Shown here one piece after another: positions 1 to 11,607 of a DNA stretch of 64,000 nucleotides (positions are counted from its first letter, which is position 1; every line of letters begins with the position of its first letter). Origin of the DNA: Mesostigma viride (lineage: Eukaryota > Streptophyta > Mesostigmatophyceae > Mesostigmatales > Mesostigmataceae); NCBI GenBank assembly GCA_009746045.1, contig RPFO01000015.1, positions 521,029 through 585,028 of the forward strand. The letters are read 5' to 3'. The position numbers and the translations under genes were made by a program. The notes under the pieces are model-generated. The model was given only the letters and a program-made list of their open reading frames with translations, ran no database searches and had not been told where the DNA came from.

Positions 1-1078
1 GATACTTGTTCTTGGTTGTGGGATACTTGTTCTTGGTTGTGGGAAACACGTTCCTGGTTGTGGGAAACACGTTCCTGGTTGTAGGATACTTGTTCCTGGT
101 TGTGGGATACTTGTTCCTGGTTGTGGGATACTTGTTCCTGGTTGTGGGAAACACGTTCCTGGTTGTGGGAAACTTGTTCTTGGTTGTGGGAAACACGTTC
201 CTGGTTGTGGGAAACACGTTCCTGGTTGTGGGAAACACGTTCCTGGTTGTGGGATACACGTTCCTGGTTGTGGGATACTTGTTCCTGGTTGTGGGATACT
301 TGTTCCTGGTTGTAGGATACTTGTTCTTGGTTGTGGGATACTTGTTCTTGGTTGTGGGAAACACGTTCCTGGTTGTGGGAAACACGTTCCTGGTTGTAGG
401 ATACTTGTTCCTGGTTGTGGGATACTTGTTCCTGGTTGTAGGATACTTGTTCTTGGTTGTGGGATACTTGTTCTTGGTTGTGGGAAACACGTTCCTGGTT
501 GTGGGAAACACGTTCCTGGTTGTAGGATACTTGTTCCTGGTTGTGGGATACTTGTTCCTGGTTGTGGGATACTTGTTCCTGGTTGTGGGAAACACGTTCC
601 TGGTTGTGGGAAACTTGTTCCTGGTTGTGGGAAACACGTTCCTGGTTGTGGGAAACACGTTCCTGGTTGTGGGAAACACGTTCCTGGTTGTGGGATACAC
701 GTTCCTGGTTGTGGGAAACACGTTCCTGGTTGTGGGATACTTGTTCCTGGTTGTGGGATACTTGTTCCTGGTTGTAGGATACTTGTTCTTGGTTGTGGGA
801 TACTTGTTCTTGGTTGTGGGAAACACGTTCCTGGTTGTGGGAAACACGTTCCTGGTTGTAGGATACTTGTTCCTGGTTGTGGGATACTTGTTCCTGGTTG
901 TAGGATACTTGTTCTTGGTTGTGGGATACTTGTTCTTGGTTGTGGGAAACACGTTCCTGGTTGTGGGAAACACGTTCCTGGTTGTAGGATACTTGTTCCT
1001 GGTTGTGGGATACTTGTTCCTGGTTGTGGGATACTTGTTCCTGGTTGTGGGAAACACGTTCCTGGTTGTGGGATAGTC
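1..1078. repeat. 21-bp minisatellite, about 51 units, with higher-order structure
   Basis: The unit is 21 bp (core TTCCTGGTTGTGGGA plus a variable ATACTTG or AACACG part). Because 21 is divisible by three, one plus-strand frame stays open for the whole array and reads FLVVG plus YL, NT, NL or YT. Unit variants are not random: the same order of about eight variants starts near 100 and again near 541, a 441-bp shift of 21 units. The array runs off the left edge of the window. The open frame is best explained by repeat length, not by a gene. A short related array lies at 13505-13670, on the other side of gypsy element I. Confidence 0.93.
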
Positions 1079-2530
1079 GAGCCTAGTTGTGGGTTGTGTT
1101 CTTGGTCCAAATATAAAGGGGCACGGGAATTAGCGATAGCAGAGGGGGCTCGGGAATAACGTTAGCAGAGGGGCACGGGCACTAACGTTAGTGAAGGGGC
1201 ACGGGCACTAACGTTAGCAGAGGGGGCTGGGCACTAACGTTAGTAAAGGGGCACGGGCACTAACGTTAGCAGAGGGGGCTGGGCACTATCGTTAGTAAAG
1301 GGGCACGGGCACTAACGATAGCAGAGGGGGCTGGGCACTAACGTTAGTAAAGGGGCACGTGCACTAACATTAGCAGAGGGGCACGAGCACTAACGTTAGT
1401 AAAGGGGCGCGGGCACTAACGTTAGCAGGGGGGTGTGGGAATAAAGTTAGTGAAGGGGGTGGGCATTAACGATAGCAGGGGGGGGAGGGCACTTACGTTA
1501 GCAGAGGGGTGTGGGAACTAATGTTAGCAAAGGAGGGGGGGGCACTAACGTTAGCAGAGGGGGCTGGGCACTAACGTTAGTAAAAAAGGGGCACGGGCAC
1601 TAACGTTAGCAGAGGGGGTGTGGGAATAAAGTTAGTGAAGGGGAGTGGGCATTAACGATAGCAGGGGGGGGGGAGGGCACTTACGTTAGCAGAGGGGTGT
1701 GGGAACTAATGTTAGCAAAGGAAGGGGGGGCACTAACGTTAGCAGAGGGGGCTGGGCACTAACGTTAGTAAAAAAGGGGCACGGGCACTAACGTTAGCAG
1801 AGGGGGATGGGCACTAACGTTAGTAAAGGGGCACGGGCACTAACGATAGCAGAGGGGGTGTGGGAATTAAAGTTTATTAGCAGAGGGGGGAAATAATTAT
1901 AGTAGAGGGGGGGGGCACTAACATTAGCAGAGGGGCACGAGCACTAACATTAGTAAAGGGGCGCGGGCACTAACGTTAGCAGAGGGGGCTAGGGAATAAC
2001 GTTAGTGAAGGGGGTGGGCATTAACGGTAGCAGGGGGGGGAGGGCACTTACGTTAGCAGAGGGGTGTGGGAACTAATGTTAGCAAAGGAGGGGGGGCACT
2101 AACGTTAGCAGAGGGGGCTTGGCACTAACGTTAGTAAAGGGGCACGGGCACTAACGTTAGCAGAGGGGGATGGGCACTAACGTTAGTAAAGGGGCACGGG
2201 CACTAACGATAGCAGAGGGGGTGTGGGAATTAAAGTTTATTAGCAGAGGGGGGAAATAATTATAGTAGAGGGGGGGGGGCACTAACGTTAGCAGAGGGGC
2301 ACGAGCACTAACGTTAGTAAAGCCCTTGGCGCGGGCACTAACGTTAGCAGAGGGGGCTAGGGAATAACGTTAGTGAAGGTGGGTGGGCATTAACGATAGC
2401 AGGGGGGGGGAGGGCACTTACGTTAGCAGAGGGGTGTGGGAACTAATGTTAGCAAAGGAGGGGGGAGCACAAACGTTAGCAGAGGGGGCTGGGCACTAAC
2501 GTTAGCAGAGGGGGTGTGGGAATTAACGTT
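1079..2530. repeat. G-rich minisatellite with a palindromic core
   Basis: Degenerate tandem units of roughly 24-31 bp alternate a G-run block (AGAGGGGGCTGGG, AAAGGGGCACGGG and variants) with CACTAACGTTAG. The 10-base core CTAACGTTAG is a perfect palindrome and recurs dozens of times. Larger segments are also duplicated, for example the block holding AATTAAAGTTTATTAGCAG near 1865 and again near 2229. No coding potential is visible. The G-runs on one strand could form quadruplexes, which is inference. Confidence 0.9.
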
Positions 2531-2736
2531 AGGGCCACGCACTGCCGGCAGTTACCACTCCCTGTGATGATTGCATGGATGGCTTGTGGGTTCTGGCATG
2601 GGGTAGCACTGCCGGCAGTTACCACTCCTTGTGATGACTGCATGTCCCCGGCTTGTGTGTTCTTGCATGGGGTGGCACTGCCGGCAGTTTCCACTCCTTG
2701 TGATGACTGCATGTCCCCTTTATGCAAGGACGGCTT
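2531..2736. repeat. About 69-bp minisatellite, three units, target of gypsy element I
   Basis: Three imperfect copies of a unit containing GCACTGCCGGCAGTT, ACTCCTTGTGATGACTGCATG and CTTGCATGGGGTGG. The array is cut by gypsy element I: GGCTT at 2732-2736 is repeated at 13467-13471, and the interrupted unit (GTGGGGTCTTGCATGGGGTGG) resumes directly after the second copy. This gives the pre-insertion order minisatellite unit, then 21-bp repeat. Confidence 0.85.
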
Positions 2737-3283
2737 TGTTACGCCGCGGATATCTACCTCCACCTCTACCTCTAATGGGCCTGATACTACCTAAACTGGT
2801 CAGGCCTCCTCTACTCAAACCTCTGGCGAAAGACGAACGTGACGGAGCTGATCTCAATGCATTAACGTATGTGTTACTATAATACGCCATACAACCATTT
2901 ACCAAAACCCGTTTACTCCAGGAATATAGAGGAAGGAAACACAACTACACTGCCGTGACCCAAGCCTATATGTGTTAATTCATTTAACACACGCCGAGTG
3001 CACACACGAGGGGTGGAACGTGCATAAATGGTCACCAACGGTCCAACACGCTCGGGCCGACCTGGCCCTCGCCTACAGATGCACGCTGGTCCACTACATT
3101 CTACCAAAGGATGAGGACCACTAATAAAGTACGCGGCGCGGCGCCCAAAGGCACCCAATGTACCACAGTACTGTTACGAGGACACTAATGTCCCGGTAGG
3201 AACTACACGTAAACCTAGGGACAACCGAGGCAAAAGACCTAATTTACGTCCGTAACTACAACGAATTGTTACGCGACGTAACA
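2737..3283 (-). repeat. 3' LTR of gypsy element I
   Basis: 547-bp LTR, TGTTACG to CGTAACA, matching 12925-13466. Visible differences between the two are a TA insertion near 2926, a C/A substitution near 3184 and the three inner-edge bases. The strong match implies recent insertion. Confidence 0.93.
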
Positions 3284-3294
3284 CCTCCCCCCCC
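3284..3294 (-). promoter_or_regulatory. Polypurine tract of gypsy element I
   Basis: On the minus strand GGGGGGGGAGG directly precedes the TGTTACG start of the 3' LTR. This is the expected position and composition of the plus-strand primer for reverse transcription. Confidence 0.85.
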
Positions 3295-3649
3295 ACAAAG
3301 GTAGGGAGCCCTCTCCCTACGCACAGGGAGGAAACAAAGGGGTAGGAAAAACCTAATGCACCCAGCACACACCAACACAATCGATAGACCATCCCAGATA
3401 CAAAGCACCAATAGTTCACACGGTCTCCACCACCACGCCGGGTGGTGTAGGGTTAGCCAGCACCAAGCCTGGTGGGAGGTTCCCCTAACTGCCTGGAACG
3501 GAGTCCTGGCCGGGGGGGACGGCACTGGGCAGGACACACAGAGTAAACACATCAGCGCAAGGACCAAGAACAGCCAACCAACTGGCCAGAATATGAGGGC
3601 GACTCTATATACCGGAGGGACAACACCCTCAGGTCGGGCCTAAGGCCCT
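3295..3649 (-). other. 3' untranslated part of gypsy element I
   Basis: Between the extra ORF and the polypurine tract. It contains only short frames with no recognisable domain. Nothing else is supported here. Confidence 0.5.
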
Positions 3650-6001
3650 CTATCTAGTGGCCATCCGTCTGATAGGTACCACGGAGGCCAGCAGGACCTC
3701 CAGGTAGGCCTGGTAGTGGGCCACATCCTCGACATTGTCATGCCTATCTACAGTGAGGAAAACATCGGCCCACACACCGTCAGGAAAAAGGCCCAGAAAG
3801 GCCCAGTAATACCTATGCTGCGTAAGAACGACCTGGCCACGGGCCCAGTCCAGGAAGCCACAGGCAAAGAGGCGAAGGAAAGGCTCTACCGCGATCAAAC
3901 AGAGGGCCCGCAGGAGGAGGCGATGGTACCGGATCCGAGGGCGCAAACCCGTCGGGAAAAACAGGTCCACCAGGGGCTCCACGTTGGACGGCCACATCCG
4001 GATGTGCCGAACCTCTCGGGAGCGCCACCGACGAGCACACTGGCGCGACCCGAATGTCTCCAGGTAGTCGCTGGCCCGAGGAGGAGGGTGGCCACGGGAG
4101 TCTAGACCCTGGCCCGGGATGGGCGCCGGACGACGGGCATCCCACTCGAGGATGGGCTGGAGGACCGTGTTGTACGCAGCACCCTGTACCGCAGGAAACT
4201 CTACCGTAAGGGCATCCGAAGCCATAATGCCCAGAGGCGGAGGGTAAGCCCACTGGAACCCACCGTAGGTGTCCAAGTCGTTGTGGCGCCTAGCCCAGCG
4301 ATACAGAACGCGCCGAACCAGGATCTCACCCTGGAACACAGGATCAGCTAAAATAACCATGTCGAAAGGAGGCCGATCAGTCTCAATGGGTAGGCCACGA
4401 TCCCGAGGCGCCCGACACACCTGGGAGAACCCGTAGGACATGGGCGAGATGGCAAGCTCGGCGGAGGCGCGCGGCAGGTCACACTGGCGGCAGGCGAGTG
4501 CGGACATACCATCCAGGCACGGGCGTGTCGCGCGACTCCGGCGTCGCATGCACCACAGAAGGGGCCCTGTCCCGATCACCCTGGGACAACTCCCGGAGGG
4601 AATCGGCAGCGCGGGTGGCGCGAGGATCCTGACCGGTGGACCGAACAACCGCAGCCAAAGACCGCGAGGCCGAAGGAGCAGGGACCGAAGCAGGGGCCGA
4701 CGCAGGGGCGGGAGCCGACACCGACGCAGGTGCACTGGTACAACAGGAGGTCGCGCCGGACCCGAAGCCAGAGAGGGCCGTGACGGACCCGCCACCGCAG
4801 CAGGCGCGCCGGTCTCCGTTGCCGGCGCACCCTCAGGCCACATATTGAAAATAGGGCCCGTAGGGACAGGCAGTCCGGCATAAGATTGGTTGCCATCCAA
4901 GCTCCAGTCGGGCACCGGAATCCTCTGCGGGGGACCACCCTCCCAAAGCCTGGGATGATCGCCCGTGTCGCTGAAGAAACCCGAACTGGCTGTGAGGGCG
5001 CAGCGGGCGGCCCAGAGGAGGCGACGGCGGGCACAGCCGAAGGGGCGAAGACTCGCGTCGCGGCGCAGAAACGTCGGTCGCCGGCACGGAGGCAACCAGA
5101 GGTGTCGGAGCCGCAGCAACCGAAGGGGTAGGGGCGCCGGCGAAACCACAGGTGCCGAAACAACCGAAGGGGTAGGGGGCGCGGACACCACAGACACACC
5201 TGGCGTGGCCGGAGTCTGCGCTTGGGCCGCCATGAAGGCCCCGAACGCCGTGGTCAGGGACTGGATCTGAGCCTGCATAGCCGAGACCGTCGCCGAAGAG
5301 GATCAGGCAAACCCGAAGGGGTAGGCTCCACTGCAACACCGGGTCGACCGAGGGACGACGGGACCGGAGAGGGAGGAGCAGACGCCGAGGAGGCGGACGC
5401 AGCGCTCGAGGCAGAATAATCTGGAGTATAATGTACCTCGGCTGGGGCGCCCGTAGGGGCAGGACCACCAACTGCTAATCCCCGACTGATCAGCTATCTC
5501 CATGAATTCTACGGCCCGTAGAAGGTCGCAGGGGTTCTCATCTACCTCAGCATCACCCTCAGCCGGAAGCCAGGGAACACCTCCCGTAGGCAGGAGCGGC
5601 CCACAGGGGTAGAAAGGTAGGAGAACACACGGGAGCACTGGAGAACCGCATCTATCTGTCCCAAGGCTGGACAGCGGGAACCACACCCTAACAAACAGTG
5701 CCCGGCATCGTCGAACCCGTGCAAAACAAGCTGGTGCGGCTCATCAGGGGAAGGACCGTACCACGTGACCCCAAAGAGGGCCGCCCTGACTAAACTCGCA
5801 TGTTGGGCCTGAGGGCCGGCTGCACAACGCCACCCGGTAACTGGACCGCGACACCCAGCGGCCCGGAAGGGCCTCGAAATACAGCTCAGGGTCCGGTAGG
5901 GGCGGGGACGGCAGCGAGCTCTCAGCCGGAGGGGTAGGCTCTGACATGACGGCTGCGGAGGGGGGGGACAACCAACCACCCGTCGACAGCAGACATAACA
6001 T
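3650..6001 (-). pseudogene. Extra ORF downstream of gypsy I integrase, frame-broken
   Basis: An open stretch of 542 codons (5278-3650) is preceded by shorter frames that look like its N-terminal part: a start near 5948 (MSEPTPPAESS), then ALFGVTWYGPSPDEP in a second frame, then a Pro/Ser-rich linker (VHYTPDYSASS) in a third. The 542-residue part begins MQAQIQSLTTAFGAFMAAQ, a possible short coiled coil. A very Pro/Ala/Arg-rich middle follows, then a more ordered C-terminal half (PFDMVILADP, HRYYWAFLGLFPDGVW). It sits where env-like or other accessory ORFs occur in some gypsy elements, but I see no signal peptide, no clear membrane anchor and no known domain. It could instead be a second Gag-like protein. 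Function unknown. Confidence 0.5.
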
Positions 6002-6246
6002 AAGAGAGGAGAAGGTCTACTGCTAGAGCTTGTGCAGGGTTTTATATTCCTGCAGCAGGCGACTACACCCATCTAGCTCACTCTCCGTATACCAGACCTT
6101 ATCTACTTCACTACGAGCATACATCCACTTCACTTTATACTGACGCTGGGTACCGCGGCCCTTTTTGATATCTCTATGGGCCACGATGCTTTCTACTTCG
6201 TCTTCTACTTCCCCAGTGTCAGGGTTATGCTCTAAAGGGGCAGGCG
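6002..6246 (-). other. Spacer between the extra ORF and gypsy I integrase
   Basis: Short AT-richer stretch without a recognised feature, lying between the integrase stop at 6247 and the first plausible codons of the extra ORF. Confidence 0.4.
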
Positions 6247-7546
6247 CTAACTCTCTACCAGCGAACGTACTAGGGTGGTACAGTTTAGCTGGCTCCTATG
6301 GAAGGTGTTTGAATGTGTCTGCCAAGAGGTAGGGATATCGACTTTATATAGGAAATTTCCTACTCTAGACAACACATGGAAGGGTCCTAAGAAGGCGGGC
6401 CTAAGTTTGACCTTCAGTTCTGCTTCAAACTTATGAGCAAAACGGCCAACACGGGGGCCTTCTACTAATACTAGATCTCCTATTTCTATCTCAGGTGCTC
6501 TTCTATCTAAGGAGGCACGCAACCTAGCAAGGTACTTAGCCTGAGCTTTTTGGTACCCTGAGATCGCGTGGTCATGAGCAGTTTTCATTCTATCTAGTAA
6601 GGACTGTACACCTTCTACAGTATCTCGGGACACATCATCCTTGTCCCGTAGAGGACTAGCTAAGAGAGAGGTAGGGGTAAGAGGCTGTCTACCAGTATCT
6701 AAGAAGAAGGGCGTATATCCATGCGCAGCTTGGGGACAATTGTTGAGGGAGAACTCTACCAAACATAAATAATCCTCCCAATCACTACCCGAGCCATTAA
6801 CATAGTGCCTAAGCGCTTCTTCTACTACCCTATTAAGACGCTCTACTAAATGAGAGGAGGAGGAGTGGTAGGCAGTACCGTAGGTAACCTTGGTACCGAT
6901 GGCAGCGAAAAACTGCTGCCAAAAATCTGAGGTAAATAACTTATCCTTATCACTAATAAACTGCCTACTCAAACCATGATATCTATATACATTATTGAGG
7001 TATAGGCGTGCGCAATCACGTGCGGTGAGTTCTAAAGGACACGGCACAAGATGGCACATACGAGTAAAACGATCTATGAACACAAGGATCTGGGCATTGC
7101 CCCTATCATTCTTTCTAAAAGGTCCTACAAAATCCATCATGATAGAATCCCACGGCATGATGGGTCAGGCAAGGTCCTAGGTTCTGCTATCTGTCCTACA
7201 TTATTGGGTTTCATTCCTGGCAAGATTGACAAGTTCTAACATACTCATCTACATCCTTATAAAGGGAAGGCCAGTAATAAGAGCGGGCTACTAGGTCCCG
7301 TACCCGTTTACCACCCTGATGAGCAGCTAAGTCATGCAACTCAAAGAGCAAGGAGGAGCGACAGATAGGAGGGACATACAGGCGCCATTGAGGGGGAGAA
7401 TCTGCTATCTGCACATATAAAAACCCACCTACAAATTTACAAGGGTGCTTGCCTAATTGTTGGGGATGTGCAGCAATGGCAGCTAATGCTTCCGGCTCAG
7501 TGGCCGTAAATCTACTAATAAGGCGTTCAAGATCAGAGGTAGGCAT
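6247..7546 (-). pseudogene. Integrase region of gypsy I, frameshifted
   Basis: Two frames together make an integrase. The first (7546-7211) holds the HHCC zinc domain: LFELHDLAAHQGGKRV supplies the histidines and CQSCQE the cysteines. The second (7158-6247, 303 codons) holds the catalytic core with acidic residues in MMDFVGPF, SDKDKLF and HLVERLNR, followed by a C-terminal region with LVEGPRVGRFAHKF and the GPFHVL motif typical of gypsy integrases. The frames are separated by a frameshift around 7160-7210. The protein would insert retrotransposon cDNA; this copy cannot make it in one piece as read. Confidence 0.88.
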
Positions 7547-7656
7547 CGCTACAGAGGTATCCAGAACAGGTTTAAAGAGATCTCCTACCGCCTTGCCAAA
7601 GAGAAGGGGAGGTCCTAGAGGGACTACGTTTTCATAAGACTTTCCTGACCTAGTCG

Positions 7657-9087
7657 CTATATGGCTAAGCGGTATAGAAATTTTATTTTTCCCCTCCCCC
7701 CCACCGAGGCCACGGGAAGGGCCTCACACGGGAGAGAGAGTCCTACGTGAGAAAGGAGATCAGGCATGCGAACAGCTGTATGAAAGAGGTAGGCATAGGA
7801 TTCATCATCAGGTAGTTCACCATAAGGGGTTACACCCATAGTAGTAGGAACTAGAGTAGTATTGAGAACATCAAGGTCCTCGAAAAAGGAGTCTGCACGA
7901 CGAGAGAGTGCATCTGGTACTATGTTATCTACACCCTTAACATACTGAAGTTTAAAAGGGGAAAACTGTGCTAAAAATTCCATCCAGCGCGCTTGCCGAG
8001 GGGTAAGGTTGGGTTGGGAGAGAAGATGGGTAAGGGGACGGTGATCCGTTTGGATAACTAATCTATAAGGATCTAGCTCACAGGGTTCATTCAGGCAGAC
8101 ATCAAATTGAGCACCTTTAAGAAGTGCTGCCACGCGTGGCAACAATACACCACAGCTAAGAGTTCCTGCTGGTGTACGGGATAGTTACGCTCCGCAGGGA
8201 GCATTGTCCTAGAGATATACTCAATTGGCTGTAAGCCCTGACCCTGATCCTGGAGAAGGACGCCACCTATAGCTACCTTACTAGCATCTGTAGCCACAAC
8301 AAAGGGTTTAGTAGTATCCGGTAGGATGAGTACAGGAGGGGAAAGGAGTAGGGATTTTAGGCACTGAAAAGCCGACTGACATTCACTACTCCAAACAAAG
8401 GGGATATCCTTCTTTAATAAATGATTAATAGGGGCTGCTATAGTTGCGAAACGCGGGATAAAACGCCTATAGTAAGAAGCAATTCCTAGAAACTACGTAC
8501 ACCTTTAACGTCGGTAGGGTAGGCCATTCCTGAATTGACTTAGTTTTATCCGGGTCGGTAGCGACCCCGGCATCTGACAGAACGTGCCCTAAAAATGGGA
8601 CACTCCTACCCGAACGAACTTTAGCACGGCGCGCCCACAAAGAATTTTCAGCCATTATTTCTAATACTTTCTTTAAATCACGTAGGTGCGTTTCAAAATC
8701 AGGAGAGTAAATAAGAATATCATCTAAGTAAGCTTGAGCACAAGAACGGTCATGCTCAGATAAAGAAACAGAGGAGAAGGAAGGATCCTTTAAATCAGAG
8801 GACACCTGAGGAAGGTGAGAATTTCCCATAACAGGTCTAAGCACTTCATTCATTAACATTTGAAAAGAGGCAGGCGAGTTACAGAGTCCCATAGCCGCTA
8901 CTCTAAACTGGTAATGACCAAAAGGGGTAGCAAAGGCGGTTTTATGGCAATCCTCAGGAGCTATCCGCAACTGCCAAAAACCATCCGCACAATCCAGTAC
9001 TGTGAAACAAGTGGAACCTTTAACCTTATTAAATATATCATCAATACGAGGTAGAGGGTATTTAGACTTCACAGTAATATCATTCAA
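7657..9087 (-). pseudogene. Reverse transcriptase and RNase H region of gypsy I, frameshifted
   Basis: RT motifs lie in 9087-8467: TVLDCADGFWQLRIAPED, FRVAAMGLCNSPASFQ and the catalytic AYLDDILIYS, then FLGHVLSDAGV. RNase H continues in other frames: 8297-8091 has MATDASKVAIGGVLL and NYPVHQQELLAVV, and 8145-7657 has QTDHRPLTHLL and VDNIVPDALSRR. At least two frame changes interrupt the gene. An insertion is also visible inside the RT between the VMG segment and AQAYLDD. All key acidic residues are present, so the damage is to the frame, not to the active sites. Confidence 0.9.
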
Positions 9088-9283
9088 CTTCCTATAATCA
9101 GTAACTAGGCGAAACTTGCCATTTGGCTTAGGAACTAACAGGACACCAGCTGAGTAGGGGAGTTACTAGGCTCTATCAATCCTGCTTCTAATAATGACAC
9201 TAAAATCTGTTTTAGTTCCTTTAACTCGGTAGGGCCCATTCTATACATCGGAGAGTGCGTAGGAACTGCACCGTCCTTGATAA

Positions 9284-10030
9284 CTACACGGTGTAAAACA
9301 GAACGAGGAGGAGGATAAGAAGGAGTCTTTTCTTCAAAACTTTTGAGGAATCTATCACAGCCATGTATCTTACTATTTCATTTTCAGTAAATCCCACTCC
9401 TATTGTATCCACTGTGTTTATATCTATATCCACACTATTATTAGTGATAGGTATCTCCTGTACTTCTAACTGAAGGAACATACATAATAAATATCCATAT
9501 TCCTTTAATTCAGAACGCAACTCATCATTGGACATTAATACTTCAGGTATAGGTCTTACAGGAGGATCAACAGGTGTAGGAGGAGTAATATCTACCAAGG
9601 ATAAATTTTCCAATCTATAATGACGTTCCGGTACCCAGTAAGAGCTATCTGGAAACCAAATGACCATGGTATCATAATTAATAGTAATCTTATTATCCTG
9701 GTGCCAATCTAATCCTAGTAATACATCAGCGGTAGTGATAGGGCCTATAGTGGCCGTCAGGTTGACAGTACGTCCTTGTATAACCATGGGAAGGGACACC
9801 GTACCCGGGGAATGACTGGTGCGACCATCAGCATAATGAACAGTGACGGGTTTGGTGTGAGGGGTAGGGACTAGTCCTAAACGCCTAACTAGGGCCTCGC
9901 TCACAAAGGAGCTAGCCGCACCGCTATCTACCAACACAGAGACATTCAAGAGTTCATCAGCATGCAAGAAGGGGTCTACAACAGTGTGAGGGACGGTTAA
10001 ACCACCATTCAAGAACATAAGAGGACGCAC
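9284..10030 (-). pseudogene. Aspartic protease region of gypsy I pol
   Basis: A 249-codon open stretch without a good ATG, so it is probably translated as part of pol. It holds a retropepsin-like domain: VSVLVDSGAASSFVSE (catalytic Asp in DSG), then hydrophobic strands and ADVLLGLDWHQ, the usual partner motif. The C-terminal part (EIPITNNSVDIDINTVDTI) is the linker toward RT. It is separated from gag (ends 10125) and RT (starts near 9087) by frame changes. Confidence 0.8.
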
Positions 10031-10124
10031 ACGTAGTGGTAGGGAAGATTCAGCTCCTACAGAGGTTATAAAAACAGGCAGGCAAAAATTTTTATCTGGG
10101 GTACTATCTAAGGACCTGTCCAGG

Positions 10125-11510
10125 TTACCCCCGGCTGACAGGCCTACTGTTCCCCCTCCCCCCCAAATCCATAGGAACTAACCCCGAAGAAGACCCTGGC
10201 GAAAAAGCCACTGCTGGAGGGTCACGAGGGAGCGAAGAGGGTGCGGGAGCCTGATTATCATAGGGGAACCCTGGGGATCCTGTCTGCACAGCATTCAGCC
10301 TACTAGGGGTAGCTGAGGGAATGCGTCCTGAAGTAGGACGAATAGGAGCACGCTGAGGGGTACGAGGAGGGCGAGCGTCGGGATGAGGGGGAGCACCCGA
10401 AAGGAACTTGGGGCACTCACGTTTAAGATGACCTACTTCCTTACAATGATAGCATGTGATATGAGAGACATCAAGGGCTGAAAGGTCAGTAACACAGATA
10501 TCTAATTCTTCTACATAGGAGTTCTCCTCCTCAGGGGTAAGGATAATATTATTAATACGGGAACGGGTAGGAAGAGAAGGGGTGGTGAAGAAATCTGCTA
10601 CACGCAAGAGATGCTGGCGCACATGCTTGAGGGGCAGATCAGTAAAACGGTAGGCAGAGAACTGGCGCTTGACTTCACGTAATAAGGGTCTACTGAGGCC
10701 TTGGAGGAAGCGAGCACGTACTTCTGCACCCGACAAATCCCTAATTCGTACCATCTGAGCATCAAACTCTTTCATATACTCCTTAAATGATTTAGTACCC
10801 TGCTGCAAGGTACCAAAGGCTAATCTATCCTGCCAATCTGAATCAGGAGGGACTAAATGGTTCTCTAAACGCTTAAACAATTCTGCTACAGAGTTAGGGT
10901 AGGCATGAGAGGCCAAAGACTCACACTGAATGAGGTTAGCAAGCTCAGGAGTAATGCAGGTTGTAAGATAGTGAGGAACTAATACAGCATCAGAAAGACG
11001 CCATCTATTATGATTCTGCCACGACTCTGTGTTCTGGGTAAGCAACATAATAAAGGTGAAAAACTGTTGAGGGGTAGACTTGACATCCAGCTTGGGAAGG
11101 TTAGCAAAGAGGGGAAGAGCAGGAGGCTTAGGGGGATTAGAAGAGTCAGTTTTTCCCATAGGGCCACTATCTTCCACTGCTACATAAGCGGGATAGAAGG
11201 AAGGAAGAGGAAAAGTCTTGGGTAGGGGTCTAGAAGGGGCCACCGTTTCAGGCTGGTGCCCATAAGAGAAGGGGACAGTATATTGCTCACGAAGAGAGGA
11301 ATAGGCAAAATGATCATAATTTCTATCATCTAGGGGCATGGTGCTGAAATCACTATTAACTTCTAAATCAGCCACACGGGTAGGGACCTGGGCTGCCTCA
11401 TAGGCCGTCTCAGGGTAGGACCAGGAAGCAGGTGGGTAAAAGGGAACTGCACTAGGGCGCCCAGAAGGACCGACAGGGGCAGAGGCACGACCCGTGTTAA
11501 GAGCAGGCAT
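10125..11510 (-). CDS. Gag of gypsy element I (capsid and zinc knuckle)
   Basis: First ATG in this frame is at 11510 (MPALNTG); a stop lies shortly upstream, so the true N-terminus may be the 11880 frame joined by a frameshift. The middle part has the helical retrotransposon-Gag pattern (LANLIQCESLASHAYPNSV, LFKRLENHLVPP, FKEYMKEFDAQMVRIRDL, RARFLQGLSRPLLREV). A single CCHC knuckle, CYHCKEVGHLKREC, lies near 10411-10457, followed by a Pro/Arg-rich tail. The product would form the virus-like particle and bind element RNA. Confidence 0.87.
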   Translation of the reverse strand: MPALNTGRASAPVGPSGRPSAVPFYPPASWSYPETAYEAAQVPTRVADLEVNSDFSTMPLDDRNYDHFAYSSLREQYTVPFSYGHQPETVAPSRPLPKTFPLPSFYPAYVAVEDSGPMGKTDSSNPPKPPALPLFANLPKLDVKSTPQQFFTFIMLLTQNTESWQNHNRWRLSDAVLVPHYLTTCITPELANLIQCESLASHAYPNSVAELFKRLENHLVPPDSDWQDRLAFGTLQQGTKSFKEYMKEFDAQMVRIRDLSGAEVRARFLQGLSRPLLREVKRQFSAYRFTDLPLKHVRQHLLRVADFFTTPSLPTRSRINNIILTPEEENSYVEELDICVTDLSALDVSHITCYHCKEVGHLKRECPKFLSGAPPHPDARPPRTPQRAPIRPTSGRIPSATPSRLNAVQTGSPGFPYDNQAPAPSSLPRDPPAVAFSPGSSSGLVPMDLGGRGNSRPVSRG

Positions 11511-11607
11511 GGAAGGCACAGGGTGGGAAGGAGGCCTAGAACATTGTTAGTTAGTGAGGACCTGCTGGAGGGTTGAGCCAAGGTTGCAGGAGGGGCAGGG
11601 GCCTGGT

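Noticed and set aside
6-1076. 356-codon FLVVG repeat protein
   Set aside because: The open frame is a by-product of a 21-bp repeat unit. It has no start context, no unique sequence, and satellite-like neighbours.
1-2736. CRISPR-like array
   Set aside because: Units are contiguous and degenerate with no unique spacers of constant length, no cas genes, and a eukaryotic context.
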